48,309 nucleotides of DNA from Rhizomicrobium sp. (GTDB lineage: Bacteria > Pseudomonadota > Alphaproteobacteria > Micropepsales > Micropepsaceae), in contig JARLIR010000115.1 in assembly GCA_031291635.1 (NCBI GenBank), forward strand, positions 1 through 48,309, given 5' to 3'. How positions within the stretch are numbered: position 1 is the first letter of the stretch; each line of letters opens with the position of its first letter. The position numbers were made by a program, and so were the translations under genes. Shown piece by piece: positions 44,458-48,309 of this stretch. Under the pieces are notes generated by a model, which was not told the DNA's origin, searched no databases, and saw only the letters and a list, made by a program, of their open reading frames with translations.

Positions 44458-45441
44458 ATGATGACGTTACGCTGGCTGGTCTTAGGACCGGCCCTTTTGC
44501 TGTTGCTGGCTGGCTGCAGCACCACGGTTCAGGTCCATGCCCGCTTTCCGGCCAATGATCCCGATGCAGCCCCGCTCCGCCATGTCGCGGTGGCTGATTT
44601 CGAGGGCCCTGAAGGCGATCATTTTGCTTATGCGTTCGAAGCGATGCTGGGCTCGGCCGATTTCGATGGCGCACGCTATTACACCATGATGGATGGCGGC
44701 GGGCGGGGGCGCGGCGCGGATTCGTCTGCGGCGATGCGCTATGGCCGCGATATCCGGGCGGACGGCATTTTCTATGGCCGCATGCAGGCCGCCAATTTCG
44801 ACAATTTTCCCTATGATGTGAAAGACACGCGCTGTGTGAAGAAGGACGACGCCGGCAAATGCATCCGCCACGAAGATTTCTTCCGGCCTTGTCTGCGCCG
44901 CGTCTTCCATATGGAAGTGTTTCCCATGTTGTTGCGCGTGCGCGATGGTCAGGTGGTGTATTCGTCGCGCAAATCCGCTGGCGCCGAGACCAGCTGGTGC
45001 CGCGGTGAAAACCAGCTGACCAGCGACGACGAGATGATCGACGGGGCCGTCAACACCATCCTCGCCGATGTTCGCACCGACATCGCGCCTTACAACACTA
45101 TCTTGCGCGCCACCGTGATCGAAAAGACCGATGGTCTGCCGGAGGCCGATGCCAAAGTCTTTGACGGCGCCGTCAAAGCCGCGGGCAAGGGCGATCTCAG
45201 CAGCGCCTGCCATGCCTGGGACGACATCCATCGCAACCAGCCTGGCCACGCCTGGACCACCTACAATATCGGTGTTTGTGCCGAGGCCAATGGCGATTTT
45301 GCTGGGGCGCTGGCGCTCTACGAAAAGGCTCAGGCGACGGCGCCCAAAGCCAATAGCGACATCAGCGAGTCCATCGCGCGGGCGCAAAACTTGATCGCGG
45401 CCCAACAGGAGTTGCGCAAGACCAAGAAATCCCGCAAATAA
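44458..45441 (+). CDS. Lipoprotein with TPR-like C-terminus
   Basis: A 327-residue lipoprotein. The signal peptide is followed by the lipobox LLAGC, so the mature chain is lipid-anchored. Middle sections (HVAVADFEGPEGDHFAYAFE, DIRADGIFYGRMQA, CLRRVFHMEVFPMLLRVRDG) resemble proteins that assemble a list of envelope-stress or curli-type components, but no named family was fixed. The C-terminal 60 residues form a TPR pair (AWTTYNIGVCAEANGDFAGAL). The ATG at 44458 has GGGGG ahead. The GNAT gene begins 9 bp after its stop. Confidence 0.75.
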   Translation: MMTLRWLVLGPALLLLLAGCSTTVQVHARFPANDPDAAPLRHVAVADFEGPEGDHFAYAFEAMLGSADFDGARYYTMMDGGGRGRGADSSAAMRYGRDIRADGIFYGRMQAANFDNFPYDVKDTRCVKKDDAGKCIRHEDFFRPCLRRVFHMEVFPMLLRVRDGQVVYSSRKSAGAETSWCRGENQLTSDDEMIDGAVNTILADVRTDIAPYNTILRATVIEKTDGLPEADAKVFDGAVKAAGKGDLSSACHAWDDIHRNQPGHAWTTYNIGVCAEANGDFAGALALYEKAQATAPKANSDISESIARAQNLIAAQQELRKTKKSRK

Positions 45442-45449
45442 TTGTGGCG

Positions 45450-45944
45450 ATGAGCATCACAATTCGATCGTTGTCGGAGGCGGATTTTCCGCTGGTTGTG
45501 GCGCTGGCCTATCAAATCTGGCCAGTCGCCTATGGGGGCAATTTGACCCCCGAACAGCTCGAAAATCTGCTCTCGCGCATCTATTGCGTGGAAAATCTGC
45601 AAAAAGAAGTATTGGAGGGGCATTGTTTTTGGGCCGCCTTCGATGGCGACGAGGCGCTCGGTTTTGCTTCTGGTTACCGCAAAGACGCCACAATCTGGAT
45701 CAAAAAACTTTACGTGTTGCCCGAGGTTCAAGGTCGTGGCGTAGGCCGCGCGCTGATGCAGACGGTGATCGATGCCTTTACCCCCGCGCGCGAGGTGCGT
45801 CTCTTCGTCAATGGCCAAAACCGTGCCGCGCAAGTCTTTTATGAGCGCTGCGGTTTCACCAATGACGGCGCCGTCGAAGTGCAGATGGGCGATTTTCGCT
45901 TCAGCGATTACGTCTACGCCAAGGCGCTGCCATCGACGCCTTAA
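45450..45944 (+). CDS. GNAT-family N-acetyltransferase
   Basis: A 164-residue acetyl-CoA-dependent acetyltransferase. IWIKKLYVLPEVQGRGVGRAL near residue 80 is the acetyl-CoA loop and RAAQVFYERCGFTNDG the C-terminal family motif. A GTG three residues earlier (45444) is an alternative start. It follows the lipoprotein in the same direction, and its stop overlaps the stop of the convergent HTH gene in TTAA. Substrate unknown. Confidence 0.88.
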   Translation: MSITIRSLSEADFPLVVALAYQIWPVAYGGNLTPEQLENLLSRIYCVENLQKEVLEGHCFWAAFDGDEALGFASGYRKDATIWIKKLYVLPEVQGRGVGRALMQTVIDAFTPAREVRLFVNGQNRAAQVFYERCGFTNDGAVEVQMGDFRFSDYVYAKALPSTP

Positions 45945-46789
45945 ACAAAGGGCGGGGCGCCGTCGCCAATGGTGAGCGCCCTGGCCTCTTCGACAAAGCG
46001 CGGCCATTGCCGTTTGGGCAGACCCATCGCCAGCGCCACGTCGCGCACTGCCGACAGATCGTGACTGCCATAGCCGTTGAGCAAGACGCCGCGCTGCCAG
46101 ACTTCTTTCCAGAAGCTGAGTAAAAACGTGTGCTGTGCCGGGCCATGGATGCGCATCACCGGCTGGCCTTGCGGCGGTGAGGCGGTCCAATAGCCGCCAA
46201 CAAAACAATCATCGTCGTCAAAGCTGTAACAGCCGAGAAATGGCGCAACCTCTTTCAAGCCGACGCAACACGCCTTCACGTAATAGCGCTTGCCGTCATA
46301 ACGCAGGATATTGCACAGAGTCTCCTTCAGCCGGTCCAGAGTGTAGAAGATTTCCACCCGCTGCACTTCCAGACTTCCGGCGATCAGCCGCTCGCCGATG
46401 ATGCGGCGGGCCTCGGTTTGCACATTCGCTGCTGTAGAATAGGGCGAGGCGAGGCGCAGGGCTCGGATGGTGCGGCGCACGGTGCGGGCGCGTTCGGCGA
46501 AGAGGGCCGGATAATCACCGGTGACGTCCACGATGCTGACCGTGGTCGGGTCGGCGCTCGCCTTCAGCGGCGATAAGAGTTCGGACAATTCGCAATCGAG
46601 CGCCTTTGCCAGACGGCTACGGATCGCCACACGCGGCAGGCGTTTGCCGCTTTCCCACCCGGCGATCGAACTGACATCGACGTCGATTTTTCCCGCCAGC
46701 GCGGCGCGCGACAAGCCTTTGGTCTCGCGCAAATGGCGGATGCGGCGCCCGATCGAACCGGTTTCCGTTTTCATTGCTGTGCTGGCCAT
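45941..46789 (-). CDS. XRE-family regulator with unrecognised C-terminal domain
   Basis: A 282-residue protein. Residues about 15-70 form a Cro/CI-type helix-turn-helix (RRIRHLRETKGLSRAALAGK, VSSIAGWESGKRLPRVAIRSRL). The remaining 200 residues were not recognised; they include several Cys and aromatic residues (RYYVKACCVGLKE, GCYSFDDDDCFVGGYW) and could sense a ligand or metal. Direct repeats ATTCACG lie just upstream of the start (46791-46805 region), as if it regulates itself. It is convergent with the GNAT gene. Confidence 0.75.
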   Translation of the reverse strand: MASTAMKTETGSIGRRIRHLRETKGLSRAALAGKIDVDVSSIAGWESGKRLPRVAIRSRLAKALDCELSELLSPLKASADPTTVSIVDVTGDYPALFAERARTVRRTIRALRLASPYSTAANVQTEARRIIGERLIAGSLEVQRVEIFYTLDRLKETLCNILRYDGKRYYVKACCVGLKEVAPFLGCYSFDDDDCFVGGYWTASPPQGQPVMRIHGPAQHTFLLSFWKEVWQRGVLLNGYGSHDLSAVRDVALAMGLPKRQWPRFVEEARALTIGDGAPPFV

Positions 46790-46877
46790 TCACGCAAATT
46801 CACGAATATGCACTCTTTCCGAATTCGCCTGGAACTCATAGGCGTGTGAGGGGACGCATCGTTGCGTCGGGCTCCAG

Positions 46878-47117
46878 ATGAAATCACATAGCAATACTCT
46901 TCGCACGCTTCTCAGCACGATAGATACCGCGATCCAAGCCGCGAAAGTGTCCGATCTTTCCGACACCGCGGCGCTGCTGCGGCTTGCGCGACTCGACCTG
47001 ATGCTGCGCGCGAATGGTCTGGAAGCGGACGATATAACACCTCTAACTCCGGCAAAATCGCGCCTTGCGCGAAAAGCGTCGTCTGCACGCAGCAAGAAGT
47101 CCATCAAGCCGCGGTGA
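46878..47117 (+). CDS. Small hypothetical protein
   Basis: A 79-residue protein, not recognised. It has a mainly helical N-terminal part (LRTLLSTIDTAIQAAKVSDLSD, LARLDLMLRANGLEAD) and a basic Ser/Arg/Lys C-terminus (RLARKASSARSKKSIKPR), which would suit nucleic-acid binding. The upstream spacer with ATTCACG repeats is shared with the HTH gene. Evidence is the open frame, the amphipathic pattern and its place in a gap; a 119-codon opposite-strand frame covers the same stretch, so this call is moderate. Confidence 0.45.
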   Translation: MKSHSNTLRTLLSTIDTAIQAAKVSDLSDTAALLRLARLDLMLRANGLEADDITPLTPAKSRLARKASSARSKKSIKPR

Positions 47118-47145
47118 AAATTTCTCTCATTAGGGGAACAAACCC

Positions 47146-47619
47146 TCACGCAGTGATCGCGGCCGTGATGGCATTCAGTGCCCGGACGATATCGCCCGGC
47201 GCGATCTGAGCCTGCAAGCCACGCTGGCCGCTATTGAGATAGACCTCGGCGTGCGCCAACGCCGCCTGTTCCAGCACCACGGTGAGGCGCTTCTTTTGTC
47301 CAAAAGGCGAAATGCCTCCGACGTGATAGCCGGTGACGCGCTCGGCCTCGTCGGGCTTCATCATGGTGGCGGCTTTGCAGCCTAGCGCGGCGGCCAGTTT
47401 TTTCATGCTGAGTTCGCAGTCGGATGGGATCACCGCGCAGGCGGGCTTGCCATCAGCCAGTACCATCAGCGTCTTCAACACGCGCCCGGGCGGAGCGCCC
47501 AAAGCCGCCGCTGCCGCCAAGCCGATGCTGTCGGCATGGGGATCGTAATCATAGCTGTGCAGCGTGAAGGCGATGCCTTGCTGCTTCAAGAATTGCGTGG
47601 CGCGTGTGGTCTGAGACAT
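47146..47619 (-). CDS. YbaK/EbsC-type aminoacyl-tRNA deacylase
   Basis: A 157-residue protein that hydrolyses mischarged Cys-tRNA(Pro) or similar. ATQFLKQQGIAFTLHSYDYD at the N-terminus, RVLKTLMVLADGKPACAVIPSD, KLAAALGCKAATMMKPDEAERVTGYHVGGISPFGQKKRL and LNSGQRGLQAQIAPGDIV are all YbaK motifs in order. The ATG at 47619 gives the standard start; the in-frame opening further upstream is not conserved. Divergent from the SnoaL-like gene. Confidence 0.9.
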   Translation of the reverse strand: MSQTTRATQFLKQQGIAFTLHSYDYDPHADSIGLAAAAALGAPPGRVLKTLMVLADGKPACAVIPSDCELSMKKLAAALGCKAATMMKPDEAERVTGYHVGGISPFGQKKRLTVVLEQAALAHAEVYLNSGQRGLQAQIAPGDIVRALNAITAAITA

Positions 47620-47767
47620 AGCGGGTTTATAGCGCCGCTCTCCCGCCCCGAAAAGATGACCTAACGACACGACAGCGGGGGCGAAAATATTCACAGCGCC
47701 GCGCTTGCTCGTGCTGCACATCGCCGTTTAGATGTACGTCCTATCAACAATCACGGAGCTGGGGCTT

Positions 47768-48199
47768 ATGAAATCCGTTATCGCGGCGTGTGCCGTTGCC
47801 TGTCTTGTCAGTGGTGCGGCTATGGCTGGTGCCGCCGAGGACAAATTGATCGCGCTCGAAAATAGCTGGGCGGCGGCGTTTGTCAAAAAGGATGCCACCA
47901 CCATCAGCGGCTTTCTCGCCGATGATTGGGTTGGTCAATCCGAGGGGCCGAAGCCGGAAAGCAAGGCCGGTCTGCTGGGGGACGTCAAATCGGGCAAGTT
48001 GGCTTTCACCAGCCTCAAATTGCGCGACATGAAGGTCCGCATCTTGGGCAATGTCGCCATCGTGCAAGGCTATGACGACGAAAAATCCTCTTACGACAAA
48101 AAGGATTCCAGCGGCAGCTATAGCTGGATCGATGTGTTCGAGAATCGCGGCGGCAAATGGCTCGCTGTGGCCGGGCAGGTCACCAAAGTGCAGAAGTGA
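47768..48199 (+). CDS. Secreted SnoaL/DUF4440-like protein
   Basis: A 143-residue exported protein of the NTF2-like superfamily. A signal peptide (KSVIAACAVACLVSGAAMAGA) is followed by the DUF4440 pattern: LIALENSWAAAFVKKDATTIS, FLADDWVGQSEG, LRDMKVRILGNVAIVQGY and SYSWIDVFENRGGKWLAVAGQ. These are small cone-shaped folds, often ligand-binding. The ATG at 47768 follows GGAG at 47754. Function unknown. Confidence 0.85.
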   Translation: MKSVIAACAVACLVSGAAMAGAAEDKLIALENSWAAAFVKKDATTISGFLADDWVGQSEGPKPESKAGLLGDVKSGKLAFTSLKLRDMKVRILGNVAIVQGYDDEKSSYDKKDSSGSYSWIDVFENRGGKWLAVAGQVTKVQK

Positions 48200-48309
48200 G
48201 GCGACGCCACGTCGCGCTGTAACGGCCCCCTTTTTGGGCCTAAATTACGCTTCGAGGCCGGTACCGCTTGGGCGGAGAAACCGGCCCCGATGGCTGCTCC
48301 ATGAAGCAG

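Noticed and set aside
48201-48240. Hairpins after the last gene (GCGAC...GTCGC and GGCCC...GGGCC)
   Set aside because: Both stems are only 5 bp and no T run follows, so they were not called as a terminator.

Overview
The window is about 48 kb of GC-rich chromosome, probably from an alphaproteobacterium. The evidence is a TonB-dependent receptor of the type common in Caulobacter and Xanthomonas relatives, glutathione-dependent formaldehyde oxidation genes, a CYTH-CHAD protein, a YbaK deacylase and an alphaproteobacterial-looking tRNA-Gln. An order such as Micropepsales or Caulobacterales fits, but the genus is inference. No rRNA, CRISPR array or replication origin was seen. The first 0.6 kb and a stretch at 28.5-29.3 kb hold no convincing gene.

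Region 1 (0.6-4.1 kb) is a two-gene minus-strand operon: a membrane-anchored Sel1-repeat protein, then a secreted beta-helix protein with a His-rich segment. Region 2 (4.4-14.3 kb) is a beta-mannan utilisation locus: a LacI-type regulator fused to the N-terminal part of an IS5-type transposase, an AGE-family sugar epimerase/isomerase, a large TonB-dependent receptor, a GH130 mannosyl-glucose phosphorylase, a secreted GH26 mannanase and an aldo/keto reductase. LacI-type palindromes lie before the receptor and between the mannanase and reductase genes. The likely flow is mannan cleavage outside the inner membrane, outer-membrane uptake through the receptor, and cytoplasmic phosphorolysis and epimerisation. 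Region 3 (14.4-26.0 kb) holds mixed metabolic genes: Fe-dependent alcohol dehydrogenase, CYTH-CHAD protein, a periplasmic triple-repeat Cys protein, GH105 hydrolase, a two-subunit molybdenum hydroxylase, a secreted protein with two carbohydrate-binding-like repeats, an ABC exporter and a YceI protein.

Region 4 (26.2-31.9 kb) is accessory DNA at tRNA-Gln(CUG). A large serine recombinase reads into the tRNA on the opposite strand and seems to lack the catalytic-serine segment. Near it are a coiled-coil/winged-helix-like protein, a gene-poor stretch with two copies of a 15-bp repeat (a third copy is near the window start), DNA polymerase IV, a HEPN-like protein behind a perfect inverted repeat, and an orphan antitoxin-like HTH protein.

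Region 5 (31.9-44.3 kb) is rich in one-carbon genes. A corrinoid methyl-transfer set (UroD-type methyltransferase, homocysteine methyltransferase-like protein, DUF1638 protein, RACo-type reactivator and corrinoid protein) is followed by an orphan lasso-peptide B2-like protein, Ppx/GppA and RlmE. Then come S-(hydroxymethyl)glutathione dehydrogenase, S-formylglutathione hydrolase and a formate/nitrite-type channel, which together would turn formaldehyde into formate and move it across the membrane, and a secreted DUF885 peptidase-like protein. Region 6 (44.4-48.2 kb) has a TPR-like lipoprotein, a GNAT acetyltransferase, an HTH regulator with an unrecognised C-terminal domain, a small hypothetical protein, a YbaK-type deacylase and a secreted SnoaL-like protein. 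Several non-coding palindromic elements are spread over 39-44 kb.
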